This document shows positions 1-8,907 of a stretch of DNA of 22,069 bases, piece after piece. How positions within the stretch are numbered: the first letter of the stretch is position 1; each line of letters starts with the position of its first letter. The stretch comes from Zygnema cylindricum. Its lineage: Eukaryota > Streptophyta > Zygnematophyceae > Zygnematales > Zygnemataceae. The DNA lies in contig JBBHKE010002547.1 of assembly GCA_037447655.1 (NCBI GenBank), positions 8,382 through 30,450 on the forward strand, read 5' to 3'. Under the pieces are notes generated by a model. It was not told the DNA's origin. It saw only the letters and a list, made by a program, of their open reading frames with translations, and ran no database searches. A program made the position numbers and the translations under genes.

Positions 1-479
1 TATAAGAGGCATGCTAATATGTGTAATTATATACATTGTCATGTGTTAGAATTTTTAACATGCAGCCGCGGTTTAGCTCATTGGCATGGCTACTCTGTTA
101 AAATGTCGCCAATGCACAGTTACGAGATAGCGCATTGCATTTCAAATTAATGTCAAAAAACAAATTGCAAATGCCTTTCCCAATTGTGCGGTGCAGTAAA
201 GATGCGCATTGAATCATGTGTTTGACGTTAGTACAGGTGAGGCGTCTGAAAGACAGACGAGGTAACACACTTATTACAATTAAGACACATATTAGCATAC
301 TTAACTCTAATAAAACTACCCAAAAGGGACGTTATTAGAATACATGAGATACGGACGAACGGAACTACGATCATACGTCCAAGTTACGCGTAGAAATGAC
401 GTGGCGTGTTAACCCTTTCCGTAAACGTTAAACAAAAAACTGTAATTAAACTTTACGTTACGCGATAGAGCATTGACAC
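1..479. other. AT-rich non-coding left edge
   Basis: No convincing coding region is seen on either strand. The stretch carries an imperfect inverted repeat (arms near 10-25 and 285-300, core GCATGCTAATATGTGT) and a small hairpin, CGTCTG/CAGACG, at about 246-262. It may be the far part of the MITE-like element that ends at 742, but I cannot find that element's second terminus, which could lie outside the window. Confidence 0.5.
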
Positions 480-742
480 GTAACCGCTGTAAAATTGTCT
501 CATCGGTACGGTTACTCGATTTGGCGCCGACGTACAATTTTTAAGATTGTGTACTGTTACATATATTAATGTGTATAATCGTACGGAGAATATTCCATTT
601 TTGCTGTCCCCAAATTAGCGTTAACGCCGAAATTAGAATAAACCTTTTTTTTTCTAATTTTCAAATTCTTAATTAGCATCAATGACGGTATATTTACTTC
701 CACACTATCTAAACTTTGACACTAATAACGATGCGCGGTGTA
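480..742 (-). mobile_element. MITE-like element, one terminus visible (long subfamily)
   Basis: Read on the minus strand from 742, the sequence begins TACACCGCGCATCGTTATTA and continues with GTGTCAAAGTTTA. It then follows the element at 7968-8511 for roughly 200-250 bases, including the shared blocks GATGCTAATTAAGAAT, TCTAATTTCGGCGTT, GCTAATTTGGG and ACAGCAAAAATGGAATATT. Similarity fades near 480-500 and no matching second terminus is seen, so the copy is either truncated or extends beyond the window. It is probably a non-autonomous DNA transposon, since no coding capacity is present. The superfamily is uncertain; a TA target duplication would suggest a Tc1/mariner-like source. Confidence 0.7.
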
Positions 743-2591
743 GTGATAGATATATTTCTTTTCGCGAAAACAAAAAGATTGTTGCGGTTTTAGGATTCTA
801 CCGTGAAATTTTTGGAAAATTACCTTACTGTATAAATGAACGAAAAAAATAAAAAAACAAATATAAGTTTACAAATGGGCACAAGGGTACCTCAATTCAT
901 AACACATATAATGGGATCTAATTATCAAGCTTTTATTAGCATAAAATGGATATATTGGCTCTAAATTTTTTGACAAGAAATTGTATGCACTTGAATCCAT
1001 AACGTAAATTATGGGATCTAAAAATTTGGTTTTCATTATCATAAAATAGACATTATGGCTCGAAGATTTTGACCTGGGGTAAAAAATGACATTTTTTTGC
1101 GAAAATAAATTTTATTTCAAGTGTTTATTTTCCATCAGCCATGAGTCAGATTCTCTCCAATGAGAAAACGTATAAACGGTAATTTTTACATCTAACATAT
1201 TTCATTTTTGGAGGGTTTATTTTAACTATGCAATACACTTTGACTATTTGAGCTTTTTCGTTTCTACCTTTTTTTGTTTTCACCTAAATAGTGTGGTTGT
1301 TTGTAAAAATGGAAATGTAATAAAATGAATTCTTAGACAGTTGTGACCATACAAAGTTTAAAATGTCGAGGTGTCCTAATAATAGAAAAAACTGTAGCAA
1401 TTCCGACAGTGTTAGAGTGTATCACTCTAATTTGAGCCCATGTTTTTTTGATCCAAAAAAATAAATTAGTATTAACAACACTATTTCACATGAGTGTTCC
1501 ACAATAAGCCACATGGCAAGACATAATTTAGTGTAGTTAATTCTAACATGTGTCAAAATAAAGTGTTAGAGCTAACAGTGCACTAATCTAATAGTGCGAA
1601 AAAAAAAGAGGAAGGAAGGTGGGTGTCCTAAGTTATGCAACAGTTTTTTGTTACCTCTCTCCGAGCCCCAACTTTTTTTGTTTCGACGATGGTTTTTAAA
1701 GTAACAAAATAATGATGTTAACAACACCTGTTGGAGAGGGGAAGACTATCCACATCAATACCTCTCAAAAGCGTATACTACTATACATATGAAACTTGTA
1801 TCTCTAAGATTTAACAAGAAAATGAATTGCTTTTGGGGATATTGACACTAACTCGAGACCGTTTGCTAATACAAATTTTCAAGTTTATGACACTAAGAAT
1901 ATTAGCATCATAAAATGTCCGCGTCTATCAAATTAAGTACAATAAACAACACTAGAATATTTAAAAAAAAAATTACCCTAACGGTTGAGAGTTGACATAG
2001 TCTGTTTGACATATCACCTATACAGAAAATAGTATAGAATAAATTTATTTATTTACTTATTTATTATTATTGTTATTATTATTTTCTTTTTTTGTCCATT
2101 ATTTGTGTAAATCTAACAATTTACTTGTTTACTCCCCCCGATCCACCCAAATATTTGTATGGTAAATCAAAACCATTTTTTTTTCTCCCAAAGGAGCACA
2201 AAAACTTTATTAAAAAAGAGGTTCAAAACTATATACACTTTCGGAGTATATTTTCAAGCTAATCACACCCAAAACTTTGCGGAAAAAATGAATTTACAGT
2301 TTTTTTTTATGGGGAAACTTCTTACTTTGTCTTATTGATCCACCCTCGTCTCTCCCATTTCCAAATCTCCATTGGAAAATTCTCGAAGACCAGTTTCGTC
2401 TTCCCTACCTACCCACGATGAAACAAACAATAGTCCATCCTTTAGTATTCAAGAAAAACAAAAGAATCTTAATCAAAACAAAAAGTAAAACAATATTATT
2501 GAAGTTGAAAAAACAAAAACGACAGTTTTTTAACTTTTCCACTATACTGTTAAAACATCGACTCAATGCCGGGCAAAAATGAAGGGTAAAG
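743..2591. other. AT-rich intergenic region downstream of the SNAPC1-like gene
   Basis: No coding region can be supported. It contains a ~100 bp tandem duplication (894-1075), a small palindrome TAGAGTG-TAT-CACTCTA near 1412-1430, and TTATT-rich sequence near 2038-2085. The right part should hold the 3' UTR of the minus-strand gene that stops at 2592. The closest good minus-strand AATAAA that I noticed is at 2206-2211, about 380 bases past the stop; others occur near 2040-2070. Confidence 0.5.
894..1075. repeat. ~100 bp tandem duplication, two diverged copies
   Basis: Copy one starts near 894 and copy two near 994. Shared blocks in the same order are CATAAC, TAATGGGATCTAA or TTATGGGATCTAA, ATTAGCATAAAATGGA or ATTATCATAAAATAGA, TATTGGCTC or TTATGGCTC, and a final TTTTGAC. 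The copies have clearly drifted apart. Confidence 0.7.
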
Positions 2592-5500
2592 TTAACTCGA
2601 CTTATTACTTGTTGATGGTATGGAGTTTTGAATATCATTTGTTGTCGTCGGGGGAACTAATCGATTTAATCGGGAAATCCTTTTCTCGTCCCAATCCGAA
2701 ACTCGATTTCGTAAAGACTCTCCGAAAGACGATTCTCTCACAAAAGAGGCACTTCCTGGAGTGCCTCCAATCCACCCAAAAAAAATAAAATTGTCCGTAC
2801 ATAAAGAAAAAGACAAAACGGGAGTCGCATAAAAATTGATTTCCCTAAAAAATAAAGTGCATGCTAGTTGAGTAATCAAGGGGAGGAGAAACAACAAATT
2901 TGGGAGAGGAGAAGGGAGAGGAGGGAGAGGGAGAGAAGAGAGGGGAAGGAGAGAGGAGGACAGGGGAGAGGGAGAGGAGAGGGAGAGGCGAAGCGAGGAG
3001 AAAGGACAAGAGGGGATCAACATAAAGGATCAGGAAGAGGCAGGCGGAGGAGGCCGGAGGCGTTGGCGACGGGAGGGAGAGGAGGACAGAGAGGGAGTGG
3101 GAGGCGGGACAGAGTGAGGTGGTGGGGGAGGGAGAGGGAGGAAAAATTTAGGTGATTTCACACCTATGGCTGCTGCCCGGGTCGCCTCATATTCTGACGA
3201 TAATTTCTCCGCATCCTCGAGGTGGATTTTGTCCAGCTGTCAACACCACAGCTTGCCACGTCAGCATTTCTAATACTCTTGTTTCAAGCCCACTTCTCCT
3301 CCCCCTCCCCCTCTCCCTCACCCTCACCTACTCCCTATCCCTCTCCATCTCCCTCTTCTCCCCCTCCCTCGTCCCCTTCGCCCTCATAAATAAAAAAACA
3401 GGTGCAACCGGATTTTAAGAACTGTTGAAGTAACAAGAAATGTAAATTATTACCAGATTTAGTGTGGATTCCAGTCTTATAATGGCATTTGTTCAATTAA
3501 TGTACCAATTAGGAACTTAAGCTTAGTCTTAATGTAAAAAAACTAAAAATTAAAATGAAGACTTTTACTTAAAACCAAAAAGTTAGTCTTAAACTTAACG
3601 TTAAAACTTAAATTGAAGACTTTGACTTAAAATTGAAACTCATAACTCAAAATTTAAACTTAATTTGAACCACAAATTTTGACGACAATCGTCTCTAAAC
3701 TCTATACCAATCTCAACACAGTCAAGAACTTCTTAAATACTAATGATACTATCAAAATGACAATAAATAGAGAATACTAAATAGAAGATGATGAGACAAA
3801 AGATGTGAAAAAGAAATGTGAAATGCTGTGGTTTGACAGATCTACACCAGGGGATATGTTTATTAACGCCCTCCAAAAAAGAAACCCAAAAAAAAAGGGG
3901 GGGAGGGGGAGGGAAGGAAGCGTACAATGGAGGAACTGAAATAAGATTTCAAGATTTCCGGATTCAACAACCTACAAAAGGAGCCTGATCGATTTGTAAG
4001 AGGAGAGGGACAGGGAGGGAGAGCAATGAGAGAGAGGACGGGAGAGAGAGAGGAGGCGTTAAGATTTTCAAAACAAAAAATGAAGAGAGGGAGAGGGAGG
4101 GGGAGAGGGAGGGGGAGGGAGAGGGAGAGGGAGAGGGAGAGGGAGGGGGAGAGGGAGGGAGAGGGAGAGGGAGAGGGAGATGGGGGAGGGGGGAGGGAGG
4201 GGGAGGGGGGTGGGGGGGGGGGGAGGGGGGAGGGGGAGGGGGAGGGGGAGGGGGAGGGGGAAGGGGGGGGGGGAGGGTGAGGGTGAGGGGGAGGGGGAGG
4301 GAGAGGGAGAGGGAGAGGGAGAGGGAGAGGGAGAGATCACTCACAACTTCCTCGCCTTCTCAATTTTCAATTTTGCCTTTTCCGCCATCTGGACTCCCAT
4401 GTCCACAGCTTCAGTTGCATTGCTCGAGACCAATCCAAACACAAACGCCCTTGACCGAACCAAACTGAGCACCACATGGAACGCATCCGCCAGGTGTCGC
4501 TCCGTGATTCGCCGCAGTAATTCCAACATCTGCTGAACATTCGCTGCATAATGAAAAACGCCTTTTACTGTCTCAATCTCGACTAAAATTTGTGTCACAG
4601 AAAAAAAAAATTGAATGCTTGAAATAGTACAAAACGTATTTAACTGTAAAAAAATAGAGACAATCCTGAAAAGCTAACGCATCTGCCACCTGGCACTCCA
4701 TGATTGGTCGAGGCAATGCAGATCATTTGTTGCCTTTTTAAAACGCTTTCATATCTCTATGGACTAAAAAACACTAAAAACCGTACAAAACCCCAAAATA
4801 CCCAGAAGATGAAAAGGTATGGAGAAAATCACATGGGATGAGCCAGAAAAAAAAATTTCCCTTCTTCGACCTCTCTCTAGCTACCTCCTGATGGCCCATT
4901 GTAGGTTTGGCACCTTTTGAGAGATAGATGAGAATATCTGGTCGACAAGGTTGCGTTTTATAGAGAGTGTAAATTGTATAAAGCCCACCCAATTGGTAGG
5001 ACAATCCTTTACTGCCATTCAAATACTCTGCACAATAATTACACAGAGGAGCATGAAGAAAATTGACAAAATTTTGCAATGTCTATTAGTTTACACCACC
5101 TTCGTACATAATCGGATCAAATTATGTACCTAAGTGTTTACACATTTAAGAAAAAAGGAAAAGACGACCAAAAATGCTTTGTCAAGATTGGACAATATTG
5201 TTATAGAAAAAATGTCATCGTTCTTTTCAGGCATTTCAAACTCCGCAATTCAATTTACCATTAGGTTTAACAAAAATAGACTAGATAAGATATTTCTCCA
5301 GTGCATAAGAGACCCAGCGAAGCCATTTGACAAATCAATGTGCATAACCCACCACAATCCACAATAAATGAATGCCCGACGAAGGAAAAGGAAGTGTTAA
5401 TCTTTACCGAGTGCAGTAGCATACAACACTTGAGTGTAATTCAAAGGATCGATTTCTTTCGGTCTTCCTTCATGGATGAACGTGAATGTGAGGGATTTCC

Positions 5501-6547
5501 AGAGATCTCGAAATTGAGAAAAGCTGTGGGCATTTTCATCCTGAAAGCATCACAAAAGCTCTTTTTTTAAGAAGTTGTTTCTTGCCACAAATCACTAAAA
5601 CAGATTTGAAAAAACAGAGAGGATGCTGTATTTTTGGTTATTAACAGTGCTTCAGTTGGAACTCGGCGTTGTATAATGAGAATTAAATGGACATTCCGAA
5701 ACAGTGTCAGTAGAATACTGAACACCGAACACTGGAAATGAAACAGGAAAATGTTTAGGCTACTTGGTGGAAGATCACATTTTCTACGATCATGACAGTC
5801 ATTGGACATTATATTTAATATTGGGTGTTCGGCATCGAACATTGGACATTGGACAATTAGACATTGGACATTGATGATTGGCCATTGGCCATTGGACATC
5901 AAACGTCCGATTGGAATGTTGGGCATTGGACGTTGAAAATTCGACATTGGACGTTTAAAATTTGACATTAGACGTTGAAAATTCGACATTGGACGTTGAA
6001 AATTCGACATTGGACGTTGAAAATTCGACATTGGACGTTGAAAATTCGACATTGGATCATGCAATTAGACACTGGACACTCTTAAGATTCGATACTCCAA
6101 CCTTGAACACTGAACATTGAATAAAGTGAAATTTGAAAATGGCATTTTTTAAAGCCTGAGTAACCTTACCCCGAATTAGTTCTAAACGAATTCGCAGCTA
6201 TGTTACGTCTACATATGCAGGACCTAACACCGAAATTAAACTATTTAAAAACTGCGAAGTTTGTTATGTGGATTAAATTAATCTGTTTAGCAGGATTTAG
6301 TGTGGAGTGCACGATACAAGTGTTGGATTTTCAGAGTAGGTTGATGCGTCACATAATCCTGCTTCACATTGTCAGAATGGAGAGAGAGAGAGAGAGCCAG
6401 AAGAAAGAGAGAGAGAGGGGGGGAGAGAGAGAGGGAAAGGAAGGGAGTGTGTGAGAGAGAGAGAGAGAGCATCATCCTGCCAGCTGGTACCTTCCCATAG
6501 GCCTCCACCAGAGCCTGGATGTCGCGAACATATCCGGGAGCCGCCAT
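2592..6547 (-). CDS. SNAPC1: SNAPC1 (SNAP43)-like snRNA-activating protein complex subunit, 7 exons, 274 aa
   Basis: SNAPc binds the proximal element of snRNA promoters and recruits RNA polymerases II and III in the nucleus. Minus-strand exons: 6547-6491, 5540-5408, 5027-4914, 4582-4345, 3971-3926, 3236-3164, 2755-2592. Phases agree at every junction (0,1,1,2,0,1) and the total is a multiple of three. Family-like segments are residues 20-48 (FRDLWKS then FTFIHEGRP), the hydrophobic LGGLYTIYTLYKTQPCRP (about 77-94), IYLS (about 97-100), AFVFGL (about 147-152), EYEATRAAAI (about 211-220) and a tail with SDWDEKR. The order and spacing match plant SNAP43 proteins as I know them. The start at 6547 gives a short N-terminus ending in DIQALVEAYGK, as in the family; an in-frame ATG at 6673 would add 42 residues. 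Weak points are the GTACGC donor of exon 5, the GTACCA donor of exon 1, and the last acceptor, where a GAG nine bases upstream is also in phase. Confidence 0.82.
2756..3163 (-). other. Intron 6 of the SNAPC1-like gene, polypyrimidine on the coding strand
   Basis: This is the GT-AG intron between exons 6 and 7. Positions 2880-3140 of the plus strand are GGAGAGG/GGGAGAGG-rich, so the transcript is CU-rich over most of the intron. Reading frames through it (Arg/Glu/Gly-rich or Ser/Pro/Leu-rich) are repeat translations. Confidence 0.75.
2880..3147. repeat. Degenerate GGGAGAGG purine tract
   Basis: About 270 bases are dominated by GGGAGA, GGAGAGG and GGGAGAGG units on the plus strand, with scattered interruptions such as GGCGACGGG. 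It lies wholly inside intron 6 of the SNAPC1-like gene. Confidence 0.85.
3288..3390. repeat. CCCTCTCC pyrimidine tract
   Basis: A run of CCCCCTCCCC, CTCTCCCTCACCCTCA and CCCTATCCCTCTCC units on the plus strand. It has the same sequence style as the nearby GGGAGA tracts but the opposite orientation. Confidence 0.8.
3530..3670. repeat. Degenerate ACTTAAAA / TTGAAGAC short repeats
   Basis: Recurring ACTTAAAA, TTAGTCTTAA, TTGAAGACTTT and AAAATTGAA words are spaced 10-25 bases apart. It is an old, diverged low-complexity array. Confidence 0.55.
3972..4344 (-). other. Intron 4 of the SNAPC1-like gene, almost wholly polypyrimidine on the coding strand
   Basis: The donor on the minus strand is GTGAGT at 4344-4339, a full consensus. 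The acceptor is TTTTGTAG, ending at 3972. Between them, plus-strand 4080-4335 is nearly pure GGGAGA/GGGGGA, so the pre-mRNA is (CUCUCC)-rich for about 250 bases. If the intron is retained, translation stops at a TGA at 4343-4341, right at the junction. An alternative acceptor, CGATCAG ending about 3985, leads to a stop within a few codons. Confidence 0.72.
4015..4336. repeat. GGGAGA / GGGGGA microsatellite
   Basis: Near-perfect (GGGAGA)n flanks a central G-richer block with runs of up to about 13 G (4200-4275). The strand asymmetry is extreme: almost no pyrimidines occur over ~250 bases. Such sequence can form quadruplex or triplex DNA and is prone to slippage. It lies inside intron 4 of the SNAPC1-like gene. 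Confidence 0.92.
4583..4913 (-). other. Intron 3 of the SNAPC1-like gene, with an exon-4-like fragment
   Basis: This intron lies between the exon ending at 4914 (donor GTGCCA) and the exon starting at 4582 (acceptor AATTTTAG after a T-rich tract). It includes a diverged copy of part of exon 4 at 4676-4732. Confidence 0.7.
4676..4732 (-). pseudogene. Diverged partial copy of SNAPC1-like exon 4
   Basis: On the minus strand this stretch begins CAACAAATG and ends AGATGCGTT. It lines up with 4535-4480 in exon 4, which begins CAGCAGATG and ends GGATGCGTT. Shared words include AATCAYGGAG and GGCRGATGCGTT. Small indels break the frame, so it cannot encode the same peptide. Local duplication of exon sequence into the upstream intron is the simplest explanation. 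Confidence 0.55.
5028..5407 (-). other. Intron 2 of the SNAPC1-like gene
   Basis: This 380-base GT-AG intron has donor GTAAAG after exon 2 and acceptor TTATTGTGCAG before exon 3. It is AT-rich with no recognisable repeat or gene. Confidence 0.72.
5780..6115. repeat. ATTGGACATT minisatellite with a 21-bp sub-array
   Basis: Degenerate ATTGGACATTGGACA-type words run from about 5790 to 5930. They are followed by about six tandem copies of a 21-base unit (GACATTGGACGTTGAAAATTC, described here by its parts GACATTGGAC and GTTGAAAATTC) at about 5930-6058, then ATTAGACACTGGACACT-like degenerate copies to about 6115. Because 21 is a multiple of three, the minus strand shows a spurious heptapeptide repeat. 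Confidence 0.9.
6378..6470. repeat. GAGAGA microsatellite
   Basis: An interrupted (GA)n/(GGGAGA) tract inside intron 1 of the SNAPC1-like gene, close to its donor. It is polypyrimidine on that gene's coding strand. Confidence 0.85.
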
Positions 6548-6800
6548 GCGGCATTGAGAAGAAGGAGAATTAGGGCGGAAGGAAGTTGCAGGAACCTCCG
6601 AAGGAACCCTAGGGCAAGGACGAAGTGACGAATTAGGGCAGCACTGACCTCTGAGAACTGCAGGGCGAATCAACTTCCAAATTTATAATACGAACCGTAT
6701 CGCATTGGCAAATTTACATCGGCCAGCGATATAAATCATGACCGATTTTATTCAGTACACACAGAGTTACAGAACCGATACAGTGCGAAATTTTGTTCAA
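6548..6800. other. Upstream region of the SNAPC1-like gene
   Basis: About 250 bases lie between the chosen ATG and the first MITE and should hold the promoter and 5' UTR. The first ~120 bases are GC-richer than the surroundings, which fits a 5' UTR. The minus frame stays open up to an ATG at 6673, so an N-terminal extension cannot be excluded. No TATA box or other element could be assigned with confidence. Confidence 0.4.
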
Positions 6801-7030
6801 TACACCGTGTATCGATATTAGGGTTAATGTTTTTTTCGTCTCTTAAAACAGCTTTCCCCGTACACATTTGTCAAATTATAGATCTGACGGTTGCGATTGA
6901 AAGTTAAGATTCTCAGATTTCGATTGGCGGTCTAAAATCCAAAAATCGGACAGGTGTGTACGGAGAAAAGATGTTTTAAGAGGCGTAAAAAATATGAACA
7001 CTAATACGCCTAATAGCGATACACGGTGTA
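6801..7030. mobile_element. MITE, foldback type, 230 bp (short subfamily)
   Basis: Ends are TACACCGTGTATCGATATTA and, on the other strand, TACACCGTGTATCGCTATTA. Inside them are matching subterminal blocks CGYCTCTTAAAACA and CCGTACACA on both arms, so most of the element can fold back on itself. It shares the subterminal blocks with the copy at 19299-19518. The terminal TA may be the target duplication. No coding capacity is present. Confidence 0.85.
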
Positions 7031-7240
7031 CTGTACTTTAGACTGTTAGAGCACTTTGCTTGTACTGTGATTCACTGATTCGTAAGAGCCCGATTCAGAA
7101 ACATCGTCCCTGACTGTCGACAACTGTACGAATCTAAGTACTAGGCGTTTGTCTCATAAATCGCCACCGTTCCTTTAAATAGGAGGTGTACCTTTGGAAG
7201 GTGGATCTTGGAAGAGAGCGCGGTAATGTACGTTTTGTTC
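7031..7240. other. Unique intergenic sequence between MITE and AT repeat
   Basis: No gene is recognised. GTACTGTAC words occur at both edges (7029-7036 and 7232-7240). Confidence 0.4.
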
Positions 7241-7346
7241 TGTACTGTAATATAATATAATATAATATAATATAATATAATATAATAATATAATATACTA
7301 ATATAATATAAAATATACATATAAAATAATAATATAATATAATAAT
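7236..7346. repeat. TATAA-type AT microsatellite
   Basis: About eight near-perfect 5-base (TATAA) units are followed by degenerate AATAATATAATATA sequence to about 7346. Confidence 0.9.
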
Positions 7347-7400
7347 GCAAATTATAGACCTTTGGTCGTCCTCGTCTACAACTTTGCACCCGTAAACGGC

Positions 7401-7538
7401 GTGTCCCCCGGCCGACGTCACCGAACGGGTAGCTTGTCCCTCGGCCCACGTCAGCAAACGGGTAGCTTTGGCTCCTCGCTTACGTCGGCAAACGGGTAGC
7501 TTTGTCTCTCTGCTCACGTCAGCAAACGGGTAACTTTC
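7401..7538. repeat. 34-35 bp minisatellite, four copies
   Basis: Four copies start near 7401, 7436, 7470 and 7505. Each carries the core ACGTCRSCRAACGGGTARCTT preceded by a variable GTCCCTCGGCC-like half. It is GC-rich compared with its surroundings. Reading frames through it (Arg-rich) are repeat translations. Confidence 0.85.
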
Positions 7539-7830
7539 AAAGTACTCCCTCGCCAATCGTTCTTGACCGTCAGATCTTGGCTGCTCGATCCTGTCAATAA
7601 ATTATAGCCGCCACGTGCACTAAAGAGTTTTCAGCCGTCAATCCTTCGTTCGTGACCGTCCGATTATAGGATGCTGGCAGTTCAGAAGCTAGCCGTCCTT
7701 TTCAACAAGTGCGATTTCGTGTTGTAAATTCTTCGCTCGATTTTGCGTCATTCGTTGTTTTGATTTGGGTCGCGTCTCACAAAGATCCGTACGGACGACT
7801 TGAATAGTACAACAGTACTAAGAAGTTTTG
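7539..7830. other. Intergenic sequence between minisatellites
   Basis: No coding or RNA gene is recognised. The words CGTCAATCCTTCGTTC, CGACCGTC and TGACCGTCMGAT recur loosely, which hints at an older degenerate repeat. Confidence 0.35.
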
Positions 7831-7935
7831 ATAAACAGGACACGGTCCATGCGCATGATAAAGGGGCATGATAAAACAGGACACGGTCCATGCGCATGAT
7901 AAAGGGGCATGATAAAACAGGACACGGTCCATGTC
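7831..7935. repeat. 41-bp tandem repeat, about 2.5 copies
   Basis: Copies of ACAGGACACGGTCCATGCGC start at 7835, 7876 and 7917, exactly 41 bases apart. Each unit ends in GATAAAGGGGCATGATAAA. The third copy breaks off after GGTCCATG. The units are almost identical, so this is a recent expansion. Confidence 0.93.
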
Positions 7936-7967
7936 CGTGTAACAGGCGTTGATTTACTACAGTACAG

Positions 7968-8511
7968 TACACCGCGAATCGTTATTAGTGTCAAAGTTTA
8001 AATAGCGTTGTAGAAAATTTACCGTAATTGATGCTAATTAAGAATCTGAAAATTTTCAAAAAAAAGGTGTATTTTAATTTCGGCGTTTATGCTAATTTGG
8101 GAACAGCAAAAATGGAATATTTGCCGTACTATTATATACATTAATATATGTATTCGTACAAAATATTAGAAATCGTACGCTGTCGCGAATTTAAAATATC
8201 CGTACATGCCATACTAGTTTACGTGTCAAACTAATCCCGTTTTTTCGAGCGCACGTTCCTATGCGTGCGCGTCTGATTTAATTCATTTTTTGTAAATGTT
8301 CACTTGAAAAGGTACATTTATGTACGGTCCAACATCGACCGTACACCGCATTATTTAAATTTTACTGTACTTTCGGGCTTTACGCTATTTTGTACGGTAA
8401 CTTAATTAACGTCAAGGAAAAATTAAAATCATGTATCCCATTTGAGGAAAAAAATCAAAATTTTAAGAACCCAAATTAGTGACTTTGACACTAATAACGA
8501 TTCGCGGTGTA
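7968..8511. mobile_element. MITE, 544 bp (long subfamily)
   Basis: Both termini read TACACCGCGAATCGTTATTA and continue GTGTCAAAGT, a perfect terminal inverted repeat of about 30 bases. The interior is AT-rich and has no coding capacity; it is related to the element ending at 742. An internal TACACCGCATTATTTAAA near 8341 may be a relic of another terminus. The 5' flank is a CAGTACAGTAC repeat. The terminal TA on both sides fits a TA target duplication. Confidence 0.9.
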
Positions 8512-8873
8512 GCAGATTAAATTACGTTTACCCCATGCAGAATATCTGCAGTGGATGGTATAACCGTACAAAATCTTCTACGCTTTCACCGTTTGTTTTT
8601 AACTTTTTATGACTTTATCCAGAAAAGTGAACGTAAATCCAAAATATCTAAGCGTGAGGAAAAAGCAAGTGTCGTTCCAACTTCCAAGACAAATTACTAC
8701 GTGAGAGTTTATCCTGGGAAGCGGTCAGAAGGGCGGCCAAGTTGCCCCGACGAATTCGTACGGCTCGAACTTGCATTAGAGACGGCCGCGTCGTCTTCTC
8801 CCAACAATAAGTAAACGACCTCGTGGACGCGGGAAAGCTTTTCAATTTAATTGGCTCGCGGGAATCGGGGAAT
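8512..8873. other. Intergenic sequence between two MITEs
   Basis: Open frames of 87 codons (plus, 8551-8814) and 65 codons (minus, 8845-8648) exist. Neither resembles a protein I know and neither shows splice or repeat support, so no gene is called. Confidence 0.4.
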
Positions 8874-8907
8874 GTTTTACAGTACAGTACAGTTCTGTAC
8901 TGTAAAG
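8874..8907. repeat. Short (CAGTA)n / GTACTGTAC array
   Basis: ACAGTACAGTACAGTTCTGTACTGTAAAGTAC immediately abuts the MITE at 8908. The same words occur at 7959-7969, 9126-9134 and 9176-9195. Confidence 0.75.

Larger units (their letters stand above)
3237..3925 (-). other. Intron 5 of the SNAPC1-like gene
   Basis: This intron lies between exons 5 and 6. It contains a CCCTCTCC-type tract at about 3288-3390, which makes the coding strand purine-rich and so goes against the usual orientation in this window. It also holds degenerate AAACTTAA/AATTGAAGAC repeats at about 3530-3670 and a short GGGGGAGGG run near 3897-3915. No coding sequence is supported inside it. Confidence 0.65.
5541..6490 (-). 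other. Intron 1 of the SNAPC1-like gene
   Basis: A 950-base intron lies between the short first coding exon (donor GTACCA at 6490) and exon 2 (acceptor TGCTTTCAG). It contains the ATTGGACATT/21-bp minisatellite (5780-6115) and a GAGAGA tract (6378-6470). No coding sequence is supported inside it. Confidence 0.7.

Noticed and set aside
3964-4344. Minus-strand frame rich in Pro, Ser and Leu, and plus-strand Gly/Glu/Arg frames at 4026-4536
   Set aside because: Translations of the GGGAGA microsatellite; the real coding part is the spliced exon 4345-4582.
4774-5079. 101-codon minus-strand frame taken as a single gene
   Set aside because: Only 5027-4914 is coding; the rest is flanking intron, shown by splice sites and phase with neighbouring exons.
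5930-6058. Possible CRISPR-like direct repeat array
   Set aside because: The units are contiguous with no unique spacers, and the context is eukaryotic.
5567-6064. 165-codon minus-strand frame with heptapeptide repeats
   Set aside because: Produced by the 21-bp array, inside an intron of the SNAPC1-like gene; no splice or start support.
7134-7556. 140-codon minus-strand frame with Arg/Lys-rich repeats and a Tyr/Ile tail
   Set aside because: It is the 34-35 bp minisatellite followed by the TATAA microsatellite; no family resemblance.
8551-8814. 87-codon plus-strand frame
   Set aside because: No recognisable motif, no splice partner with consistent phase and no repeat family; chance length in this composition.
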